Source: Seison nebaliae (Eukaryota > Rotifera > Pararotatoria > Seisonacea > Seisonidae). Taken from it: a stretch of DNA of 64,000 nt. The notes below the pieces were generated by a model. The model was not told where the DNA came from, ran no database searches, and saw only the letters and a program-made list of their open reading frames with translations. Of this stretch, positions 49,806-60,900 are shown piece by piece (the first letter of the stretch is position 1; each line of letters begins with the position of its first letter). The position numbers were made by a program, and so were the translations under genes. The stretch is taken from the NCBI GenBank assembly GCA_023231475.1, contig JALJEE010002055.1, positions 1-64,000 on the forward strand, written 5' to 3'.

Positions 49806-52733
49806 TTAAACAATCTTCATTTCCTTATGACGATCTTTCAAATTCTATTTTTTTTTGAGAATAAAAAAATGAAGAAATTAAAAAGAAAATAAACTTGTTG
49901 GAGATCGCCCAATTGTTGTAATAAGATTTCTCTCGACACATGTTCTTCAACATCCTCCATATCCACTTCGTCAACATCCTCTGATTCAATGATCTGTAAT
50001 GAAAAAATTAATTAATCACTTTTTTTAAACAAACAATAAAAAAAAACGAACGATTTCTTTCCGGTGGGCAGGAGGTGCTTTTCTTCTTTGAGGAGGTGAT
50101 TGATATTCTAAAACTTCTTCTTTTTCAAACACTTTCGCTTGATTTGTATTGAAGACGTTGTGTGTGCGTCGAAATGGAATGATGGTAGCGGGTGATGGCG
50201 GTTTTGGTATATCGACGTTACTACTACCGCTATGAATACGGAAACGGTCAGATGATGGTTTTTTTGATGGTTTTCTCTCGTCACTGTTCGAAGTGGCGAG
50301 AGTACTGAATGATTTGGGAATGAATTTACTATTTGCTTTCTGTTGGGCTAACAACTTTTCTTGACGGAGAGCACGACGGGCTAAAGACGCCTGATTTTCC
50401 ACCACCGGAATAGTCGGAGTTTTTTGAGATCGATCAGTCGATCGAGTTGATTTCGGTGGTAATGTACTATGATTATAAACTTTTCGATGGATTTGAGATC
50501 GATTCGTAACATGATCGTCTTGATTTGGCGTATATTCGATATGAACGTCTGATGTCTGTCGTCGGCCCAAACCGTCGAGAAAGAGAGCTGATGATTCTCG
50601 AGCCGTCATCTGTTTACTCTGTAAGGCGTTCATTGTTGAGAGTGAAATGGAATTGAAATGATTCTCCTTCTCATCAGAAATCGCTTTTTGTTTGTTCGAT
50701 AATCGACTACTTGAATTATTCGTCAATTTCAATTTCATTTTCTGATGTTGTTGCATTGGTTGTGATTTGTGACTGATTTTATTATCAACATTCAAATTCT
50801 GTTCTTTTCCCGTTGTTTGATGTGACGAATATTTTGGTGATAATGATTGTTGTGATGGTTTTTGTTGTTGGGGAGATGGTTGTGGAGGTGTGGCTGATTT
50901 GGTGAGTGGTGGGAAACCATATCGATGACGTAGAGCGCTTGTATCATGACCTTTCTTTTCCAATTGTTGGATTTTGGTCCATCGTTTCTCTCGTTCAGCC
51001 TCCTCTCTCGCTTTTATTGTTCGCTCGTAAACCAAATCTTGTTGATCTGATGTCATTTGTGCACCCATTCCACATCGACGACTTTCTCCATGTTGATTGT
51101 TGGTGGATAGAATATTATTCGTTTCAACAACTATCTCATTTTTCGGAGTTTGATATACTTGTTGTTGTTGTTGTTGTTGTTGAATTGTCGATGAATTATT
51201 AGAGGAATTATTTGCACCATCAAATTTTGAATGTGAATAATAATTTGCTTCAGGAATGGATTGTTGTTGTCCATTCTTCTTCTCATTGATCTGTCTCTCC
51301 AAATCTTTTATCCATTGTTTCCTCTTCCTCTCACTTTCCATATCTCGCTCTTCCTTCGATGTGCCGAAAGCAAACGATTCATTAATTGACGGTCGTCGAT
51401 CATGTCCAACTCTCGCCGAATAGTCCGACATTGATGATGGTGGAAGATCGATTTTCCCGTTAAAATTCGACTCGTTCATCTCCACATTTCTGTTCGAATC
51501 CGAATTAATTCGTTTGAATCGGGAGATGAGTTTGCCTTCTCCGTTCGTTATCGGCTCACCACTACCACCATGAATACGATCACCTAACACATTCTGAACT
51601 AACGATTTCCGTATATGCATATCGGTATTCAATCTATCTTGATCCTCTTTCTCCTTCTGCCATTGTAGTTGTTTCTTCTCTTTCATCGTCAGAAATTTAG
51701 GAGGCTTACGAACATCATTATTGGACTGTTCTTGTGGAAATTGTGTTACATTGTGCTGTTCTTGTGGAAATTGTGTTCCATTGTGCTGTTCTTGTTGAAA
51801 TTGTATTCCATTGTGCTGTTTTTCTTCAATTTGTGCTCCATTGTGCTGTTGTTGTTGAAATTGTGTTATATTTTGTGGTTGTTGCTGTTTTTGAAATTGT
51901 TGTACATTTTGTTGGTGCATTTGTTGGAGATAATATTGAGCACCAAAATCATTTGATGGTTCTGACATTTTCCTTCTACCGTCACCATTTGACTTTGGAT
52001 GATTACCTAATTGTGACGAATGATAAGATTGTGAATACTGAGAGTTTTCCAACAGATTAGGTTGAGAATTTTTCCGTCTGTTCTGTTCATTTGTCATTCG
52101 ATAAATCGATTCCTCCAACGGCGAATTGAAAACTTGATCATTCGTCGAATAGTCGTGAGAATAGAATTCATTTTCCGAAGCTTTTTGAATTTCGTCAGCG
52201 AGACTGCCGATCAACTGTTTCTCTTTGGGTGAAAATGATTCTGTAAAATTATTTTCCGGTGACATCGACGGTATTTGTGGAAATGATTGTTCGTTTGTCT
52301 TCCGTGCATTTTGAACAGCGGACAGAATGATGGATAGTTGTTCAGCGGATAGTGTCAATAAATTATTGTTCATATCATCCCCCTTCATTCTACCTTTCAA
52401 TTGACTAGTTGTCGGTGGCTTCTTATTGAATTGTGGTCGTTTACTTTTCCCTTGTTCTCCCGACTTAACTTTTCTCTCATCCAATTTTCCCAATTTACTT
52501 CGCGAAATGTTTCGATGAGATTTCGAGCGCACATCCGACGAAGTCAAATTATTTGAGAATTGATTATTCTCAATAACCGACTTCTTTTTCGATGTACCGT
52601 TAACTTTTATGTTCGTCTTCTTCCGGTTGATGTCGCTAACGATCGGCGTCTTTCTCGGAACCCTCTTCTTCGTCAAGTCAGTGAAATTGATAGTCGCCTT
52701 CCCACCCAACGTCGACGTCTCGAAGTTGAACAT
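49806..52733 (-). CDS. CCDC66-like centrosome/cilium coiled-coil protein
   Basis: Three exons on the minus strand: 52733-50052, 49993-49895, 49844-49806; about 939 residues. The introns are 58 and 50 nt and start GTT. The protein is basic and Ser/Gln/Asn-rich. A short block NLLTLSAEQLSIILSAV (about residue 125) and a charged helical block (ERKRKQWIKDLERQINEKK, then ERTIKAREEAEREKRWTKIQ and ALRHRYGFPPL) resemble CCDC66, a centriolar-satellite and microtubule-associated protein of cilia. Between them are five tandem decapeptides and poly-Gln. The acidic C-terminus reads IIESEDVDEVDMEDVEEH and ends KDRHKEMKIV. The assignment rests on the helical block pattern and is moderate. It converges on the ubiquitin-like gene. 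Confidence 0.75.
51721..51870 (-). repeat. Five tandem 30-nt units encoding a decapeptide
   Basis: Units start at 51721, 51751, 51781, 51811 and 51841 inside the CCDC66-like exon. On the minus strand each encodes a variant of (Q/E)-HN-(G/V/I)-x-QF-x-QEQ. Divergence is mostly at single positions, so the array is a recent minisatellite that stays in frame. Confidence 0.85.
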
Positions 52734-53289
52734 TATCTCTCTTGCTCAATTGGACAAACTTACGATTGAGAGAATTAACAAAATTAAATGACTTTCGAGT
52801 TGGAACAGTAAATGATTGTCATTTTATTTCGTCTCCCCTAACAACTGAATGTGGAGGAATTGAGACGAAACATTTTCTCTCCTTCCTATTTCTCAATTCT
52901 TCTCACATCAATCCGAATCCTTCACATTCGAATTATAAGTTCAAGAAAAAAAATTTTTTCTTCTCTTCAACCTCTCCATCTCTTCAACTGACTCAAACTT
53001 AAATTCTTCCAATTAATTCAAGAGAATTAATTTAAATAAAATAAATTATTTTTCAAAAATTTGTTTTTTAAGAAAAGTCTTTAATCGTTTTTATTCAAAA
53101 TGAACTACATACTAAAAGTGAGAGAAAAAAAGAAGAAATTCAACTTTCGCAAAAATTACTGTGACGAGGGAGCGATACTTTTACTTTGACCATGACGAAC
53201 AAAATTAAAATGAATAAGAGTAAAAAGTGAAATGAATTTAGAGCAAAAAAGAGAAAACAGTGTCGAACGAGAAATATAAACATCAAAAA
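52734..53289. other. Spacer between SERT-like 3' end and CCDC66-like start
   Basis: About 550 nt of AT-rich sequence upstream of the CCDC66-like ATG. No gene seen. Confidence 0.4.
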
Positions 53290-53295
53290 TTTATT
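53290..53295 (-). terminator. AATAAA polyadenylation signal of the SERT-like gene
   Basis: TTTATT on the plus strand, 24 nt beyond the stop codon, implying a very short 3' UTR if used. Another occurs near 53086. Confidence 0.45.
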
Positions 53296-53318
53296 GAGAT
53301 GATGTTACACTTCTCCTC

Positions 53319-56300
53319 TCAGACGTCTTCGGCTTCCGAAATTTCTAGTGGTGGCGGACTAGTTTCTGGAGTTGTCATTCTTCGAATGCGCTAAAAATAA
53401 ATGAATGAAAGAATTTGAATGAATATTAGATAAGCCGAACGTCGAAAAATGTTCCGGGAGTTGTCACGAATTGAAAGATCATGTAAAGTGGAATTGGGAC
53501 TAATGTACAGAAGATGATGATCCATCGTAGTCGTTGTATCCAGTCGGGATAGACGTAACTGTTTAGTACTAATGGCGAGAGTGTAATATAATAGATGATT
53601 GTAATGAAGACGATCTGAAATTGGGAATTAAAATTATTTGAAAGAGAGAGAAAAAGAGAGAGTGGGAGGAACTAGAAGGAAGAATGGAGCGATGATTGCC
53701 CAAGTGACCCGCCAGAATCGTCCCGGTCTAAATCCGAGCATCGATTTGACATCGTCGCTAAATCGATTAGTTCCTTCAAATAAAATATGTTAAAATTTAA
53801 AAAATGGAGATAAAAGAGAAACCGTAAATCCAATTGAGAGCGACCGTTTCGCAGAATGCGATCAGGAGAATGGCGGGAGCGATGGCATATTCGTTCAACA
53901 TATGAATCAAATAGTTTCCGCCCTAAAACGACCAAAATGTGACATGGCACAAATGAGATTGAAAAAATTAGAAAATCATGCACTAACGTACGTACAAGTG
54001 GATAAGGAAACACAGTAGGCGAACATCATCACTCCCAATACGAATAATTCGCGTCGTTTCGCCAAAAACGCACTTTGATCACAGAGACCGGTGAGAACGG
54101 ATTCAAAACCGCCAAACTAATAATAATGAATATAAACGGTATAATGAGAGAGTTAACTGTACTGTCCACACCTAATGTGATGACCATGAGAAAGAAGACG
54201 AGAGACCAGAAAGTCGAGCCATTCATGAGAGCTATGGCTTGAGGATAAGCGACGTATACAAGTTCCGGGCCCTGTTTCGTCACATTCTCCACATTCGTCT
54301 CCTTCACATACGCCATATGGCCCAGTACGGAGAAGACGACGAATCCCGCTATTATACTCGTCAGACAATTGATGATGCTACAAGCTATGGCGTCTCTAAA
54401 CGAATCGTTTGAATTGATTGATACGAACGATGAGAGGAAAAGGAGAACTTGTAACAATTGTTATTTCGTTTATTGTAACTGGAAAGTGCGAGTAACGTCC
54501 CAAAACCAGGTCCTAACGAAAAGAAGACTTGTGCAGCCGCATCTTGCCATACCTGAAACAGATTAAAAATTAAAAATTAATTATATTTATTAATGAAAAA
54601 AAGAGAGAAAATGAACGGCAAAATCTTTCAATTTTGCCCATTTCGGATTCAAATAGAAAAGAATTCCTTGTGTGGAACCTTTCAAGGTGACACCTCGAAT
54701 GAGTAGAATGAAAAGGATGACGTACGGGGCCAACGCGGTGAACCAGACGACTTTACCCGAACTCTTCACACCTTTCCATAAGGCGAAATAGACGATCGTA
54801 TAAACGAGGAGAAGACACAACGCCGTCTCCCATTTGACACCGCCCAAATTGTTAATTCCGTCAGCTTTATTAATTTCCAATATTTTATTTCTAAGAAATT
54901 TGAAGTGAAGTGAAGGAAATGAATATGAAAGTGAAAGAGAAACAGGAAATATTGTTCGGTTGGTGTGTGAATCGTTTCGCAGAGAATTGTCCCGTTTCCT
55001 CGGAAGAGTGTACCGTTATGAATGATGTTGGTGGTATTGGTGGTGGAATTCATATTGTCGGGCCATTTCACATAATCAGTGATGTTCGTACTCCAATAAT
55101 ATTCATTTCTTATTTGATCATTCGTCAGATTTTTCGATGAGATCTTTCCATAATTCTTCGTATCGTCGATGGTTAGACAACAGTGATTATTCCAGGGATT
55201 GTGACAGCCCTTCCATGGGACTTCTCGACGAAACGAATCGAAAAAATAATAGACGGCCCAAGAGATCATCGTATTGTAGAACATGGCCATGAATGTGTTC
55301 ATAATGACAATTCCAAAAGCGACACCTAATAATACCGTTTGATCAGGGAAAAAGATGGAAATGAAATTGGATGATATGGAAACCTTTCATCATCGGACAG
55401 ATGCGAGACCAAACGGTAAACACTCCCGTCTGTTGGAATTGACCCAACGCCAATTCCATATAGAACAATGGGAGACCGGCAAATATAAAGAAAACGAAAT
55501 ATGGAATGAAGAATGCACCTAAAAATAATGATGGAGATAGAGAGATTGAAAGAGAGAAATATAAACCACCGCCATTGCGATAGCAGATATATGGAAAGCG
55601 CCATACATTACCCAGATCGACGGCGAAGCCGATGACGGCCAAGAGGAATTCGATTTTCTTATCCCAAACTTCTCGATGTGCAGGGCTCGTTTCCGTCGTC
55701 TTATCCACGATCACATTCTCCATATTGTCCAATTCTTTCTCATCCTTCGATTTGTCGTCGTTATCTCTGGTGGGCGAGAGTGCCATGAACGTGTCTGTTG
55801 TCTTCATTGGAATGAATTGTCTGCAGACATTATTCAAATGTTGGCGACCCGTTGAACACGCATGATTTATCCAAGGGACATTATTCCGGAATTTAGCTGA
55901 TGTGGTCCGAAACAGAATTTTCGCTTTCGTCTTATGTGAGTTGTTGGGCTGGGACGAGTCGGACGTTTGTGTCGTGTTATTCTCTGGCGGTTTAGTAATG
56001 GCGAGCGAATGAGTCCCAATGAGAGAGGAAGGGGAAGTGATGGTGGTTCGTGTGGAAGAGGAAGAAGAAGAAATAGATGATAATTTTAAGATTTTTGATT
56101 TATTTTTCTTCTCGACGGGGGCGGCGGCGGCGGTAGTGGTTATATTGGTGGGCGTTATGGAATTAGATGTTCTTATGATATTTTTCCATAATGAAAAATT
56201 GGAAGTGGAGGATTGGTGCAAATCAACCGTGCTCGTTGTAGCGTCAAATTGTTGGATGTTATCTCCTTTCAGTTTGGCAATGATACTGTCTGACGAGATT

Positions 56301-56662
56301 AATGCATTGAGCAAAATACGAATTCGTTCGTCTTCCGAATAAGTTTTCTCCACTGATAAATTCCCATTGTTCGCCTCGCTACCACTCAACGGCTTCTCCT
56401 TTTTGTATTCGTCGAATTTCCTCGCATGATCTTTCGTCTCTTCAGTTTGCATGCCGCGAGACACAACCATCATCCAGGGCGTATTACCGTAGGAGGATGG
56501 AAATGTGTCAGATCGCAAAGGTTTAGTGACGTGGAGAGCATCATCTGTCTCATCATCCTCGAAAATGTTATCGTAACAACGCGCCTCTTTCGAGAGAATG
56601 AACGATTCCTTATCGCGAACCGATCCCTCCATCCCATCATTATCAAAGATTGTCGTGTTCAT
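53319..56662 (-). CDS. SLC6A4: Sodium/chloride-dependent monoamine transporter, serotonin-transporter-like (SLC6)
   Basis: Eleven exons on the minus strand: 56662-55567, 55518-55384, 55325-54944, 54890-54617, 54552-54449, 54395-54158, 54116-53988, 53922-53823, 53773-53673, 53614-53441, 53390-53319; about 934 residues; all ten introns are 41-65 nt and start GTT. SLC6 marks in order: [111 protein letters not shown]. Asp349 in FAVDL is the amine-binding aspartate of monoamine carriers and is absent from GABA and glycine carriers. The C-terminus ([10 protein letters not shown]) resembles SERT. Expected role: serotonin re-uptake at neuronal plasma membrane. Odd: about 330 Ser/Thr-rich residues precede helix 1, against about 85 in human SERT. 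A dopamine or octopamine carrier is a less likely alternative. Confidence 0.93.
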
Positions 56663-57946
56663 GATTTAATGGGGAGAAAGAAGGAAAAAATGAATAATCA
56701 AATGAATGAAGATAATCAAAGAAAAAATGAAATGAGCAAAACATTAGGGGAAATATCTCTTAGTTTTTCTGTCTTCCTTCTTCCTTTTTTTTCAAAATAA
56801 CTATTGATTCACTGCCAACACAAACAACAACAATAACAACAACAACACAACGACGACGACGACGACGTCATCCTTTAGTTAATGTTACGTTTGATGCTGA
56901 CTCCATCGTCTTCTCCTATTCATTCGTCGCGATAATTTCTTCGTATTCTTTTGTGTCATTCTTCTATCAAAATTTTTTTGGGAATTTGATCATTTGATCT
57001 TTCATTAGCTCACTAATTCGTTGACAATGGCACCAGCTTACTTGTACCCATGCATCTTATGAATCTCATTACTTCGTCGTATTGTTTCTATTCATGTCAT
57101 TCTTCCATGTCATTCTCTGCTCCTTTTCTTTTGTTGGCCGATATTCATCCGATCATTCACTCGTTTCATTCCCCCCTCTCCCCCATCACCACCTCCCCAT
57201 AACCCTACACTATTGCTATCTTCGTTATTACATACGTGATCAGTATTAGAATGACAATACCCATTACTCCGATCGTAATCATTCGACAATGTTTATATGA
57301 CTCTCTCGATCCCAACCGTTCCACCTGTTCCATCACACTAATACAAATCTAACAATATCAAATGGGCAAACTTCTTCTGCTGTCAATACGTCCGATCGAC
57401 GGCCGTCTTCAATATTCCCATTTTCGTCATGACGGTTTTCCAGACGGATTTCTCCTTTGATGTTTTCATCGATTTTTCTTACAATTTCCGAATTCTCTTT
57501 CATAATTAAAATATAAAAATTTTTACAAGAATATCAAAAGTGAAGAAGAACTCTCGAATGTCTCCACAACATGATCATCATAAAACGGTTTTTGTTTGAT
57601 CGATTTCAATTCCACTCCACACTCTTCCTCCACTTTCCAAAAACTTAACATCTCCAACGCTTAAGTACTTTGTAAATAAATTAATTTCGTTTATCAACCT
57701 TAACGGAAATGAGAGTCGTTAGTTGAATTTGAAAATCCTAATTTAAATACTCATTTCCATCTACTTTCCATAAAATTCTCCTTCTCCTCAACAAACAAAC
57801 GAATAAGAGATAAATAACTTCCACTTCCAATTTATTTTATATTCATAAATTAATTGAAAAAGAATAAGAAATTTCCATTAAAGATAATTAAACAGAAATT
57901 AAAAATTAATAAAATAATTTAATTACAAAAAAAAATCGGATCAATA
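56663..57946. other. Spacer upstream of SERT-like gene
   Basis: About 1.3 kb. It contains AAC and ACG trinucleotide runs (about 56819-56867) close to the SERT start, and AT-rich sequence beyond. It should hold the SERT promoter and the 3' UTR of the next minus-strand gene. No gene seen. Confidence 0.4.
57831..57836 (-). terminator. AATAAA polyadenylation signal of the 57947-61561 gene
   Basis: TTTATT on the plus strand about 110 nt beyond the stop codon at 57947. Confidence 0.4.
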
Positions 57947-60900
57947 TCATTTAAATAAATTTCTCTGTAAATTCCTCAATTTCTCATAATGTTCCATCGT
58001 TCGTTCTCGACTCTCGTTATTCATTTCGACGACTAAAGCCGAATCGTCCAATTTGAGGAAGTTCGTCATTTGCCACAATTGGAGTGTGTATAGATCGTCT
58101 CGTAACTCGTTCCACATTTCATAAAGATGTGGATTATTTCGATCATCCAATTGCCGAATGAACGGTGGGATGAGACCGAGATTCATGCTACCCAATGTGG
58201 GATCGATATCGTTCAATTTTCCATTGGTGAAACTGACGGCACAATCTACTCCCATAATATCAGCGATGAGATTGACAATTTTCTGTTTTGACGGTGGCAT
58301 TTCCGTCCCTAAAATTTTCATATGAGCTAACGGAAAAATCGGAACAAATCGACAATAATGATCTTCCCTCAATCGGAAATAGAGACCATAAGTATACCAG
58401 ATAGAGAACCAGCATCGATCTAAAATATTCAAATCATTCAAAAATCGTTCTAAACGGTTTTTTAATGTTGACGTCAATTGAACGCCGATATCTTCCAATG
58501 TATTGATTTTCTCTAAAATTTCTTCCGATTTCTTATTTGTCACTCCATTACAAAAATCTAATTCATCCTGATATATTAAATGATTTTTTGCTAATTCGTC
58601 ATAAGCGCTGGTCAAATCGACGGAAATAAAAGTGATGTTATCGATACGTTTATCGAATTCTTCTTTCTCTCTAAATCGTTTTTCGATCGCGTTTAATTTT
58701 TTCGGTCGATCTTTTTTCCCCAATTGCAACGAATGTTTTTGATTTTCTAATTGATCATTCGTATTCATCAAATCATCTTCCAATGATTCCCATTCTGTTT
58801 TTTTTTTTGATTTCCATTTCGGAATATTTTTCGAATTTGAATTGAATTTTCCCAAATTTTTATTATCGTCTTTCCGATGAAGTTGATCGATGAGAAAATC
58901 GAGTTTTTTCGATTTCCAAATATCTGTCGTATAACCAAAAGAGGCGAACGATTTACATCGACTACTCGACGACAAACTTGAAAGTTGTTGTTTTTGAGAA
59001 CGTTCTCGAAGAATTTGATCGTCTCGATCGTCCAATTTCTCATTGTTCTCTTTCCAAATGATACATCGTTTCTGTTTGGGTCCCCAAAAATATGAAGTTT
59101 TAAGTAATTTTTTTCCAGAATTTTTTGTTTTATTTCTAAATTCTTCTCTCCGTTTCATAATTCGATCAGAATTATTTGTCATGTCCCAATCAATCGACGA
59201 ATATGATGAGGATAATCGATCGAGATTATAATCCATTCGATTCGAATCAACTTTCATTCTGTTCAATTCCTCCATATTCTCTTTCATCTCCTCGTCATAA
59301 TTCACCATTTCCTCCACCATATCAATTTCATCAGATATCGATGGAATTGGTGATGATGATTCGATAAATTGTTCATTATCTAATATTTCGTTTGTTTCTT
59401 TTAATTGTTGTCGAGAGGAGTTTCGATTAGGAACATAATCGAGATAAAGATCCATCTCATCTTCTGCCACGTCGTCCGGAATGTAAATTTCCATATTATC
59501 CTCATCTGATGATAATAATTCGATTTGATTCAAATCGACAATATCATTCTCCATATCTAAAGTGTCTTCCAATTCGTTCGGCTCATTATTATCGAGCATT
59601 TCGTGTGCATATTCCGAAAATTTCTTGTAATCGAACAAACCGTCAGAATCATCAAAATATGATTCTTCCATCCTCTCATCAAATCGTTTTCGTTTACTCA
59701 TCATCAATTCATCATCATTATCAATTTCGTCTAAAATGAAATTATCGAATTTGGCGATTGTCGACGCACAAGTTGATTGACGATCTTTTCTTTCAATTAT
59801 TGTCGATTTGATCGATATAAATTCCATTTTTTTCCTCATTGACGAATTGAGAGATTTGAATTTCAAATAAATTCTAATTTCTTCATTCCAATAAGAGAAG
59901 AATTGATCGAATCCTCTAGTCAAATAATCGCCGAACATTGAAGTGGATGAAACGGTAATGAAATAAAACGAATTAATAAATGAAAGAAAATTCTGAGAAA
60001 TTTCCATTTCGTCCGATTTAAATAATTTCCTTTTTAAACTATTCCTTCTTTCTTTCACTTCCTCTCTCATTTCAATTCTTCCCCATTGACCATTAGCGAG
60101 GAATTTGAAGAGATCCTCCGAATTGAATCGACTCATCAAAATTTTCTCTTTCGTTTCTTTTGACGAAATGAAATTCGTCAAATTTTTCAAATTTTTCAAT
60201 CGACTTAATCGATTTTCGATCTCCTTTTTCTCTTTTAAGAAATCGATGACATTTCTACACATCTCCTTTAACGGTTGTTCGGGTGGGAGATCATTTAATT
60301 GGACGAATTTATCAGCGTCACTTTTTGGTGGGAGAAGAGCGAAAAGAAGTCGATGATAAATTGAACGATAAATCGAATCTCGAATTAATGTCTCTGGAAT
60401 TTGTTCTTTGAATGAATTATAAATTTCAATTTCTTCTCTCACATTCAAAATGAAATCATCATTCGATTCCATTTCCATCAAGATCGGTTCTCTTGGAAGA
60501 TTCTTCCGTTTTTCCATCCAAAACGGTGACGTGTAATCGAACAAACCATTCTCATCATCTGATTCCATTTCTATCAATCTATTCCTCAAACTCTTCACTC
60601 TTAATTTCTTCTTCTTTTTCTTTTTCTTTTTTGAAATTAATTTTTTATTTGAAATTTTCAAATGAATTTTTTTCAATTCCATCAAATTATTATTTTCTGA
60701 TGGTATTGAATGATCGATTTGTTTCGATGTCCACGTGGAGAGGAATGGATAGAAAATGATGAGATACTCTTCAAACATCTCGTCGAAAACTGACGATTTA
60801 ATTTTACGGAAATTATTTCGACATCGATGACGGAAAGATTTCCGTAATAATTTCGTCCATTCCTTCTTCACTCGACGTAAATCGTCACGATGATGAGAGA

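Noticed and set aside
51669-52060. Leucine/valine-rich plus-strand frames that look like membrane proteins
   Set aside because: They are the reverse strand of the Gln/His decapeptide array in the CCDC66-like gene.
55343-55566. Continuation of the first SERT exon as one longer exon
   Set aside because: It would insert 16 residues within the conserved NGGGAFF region of SLC6 proteins and then run into an unrelated end; a 48-nt GTT-AG intron restores the family sequence.
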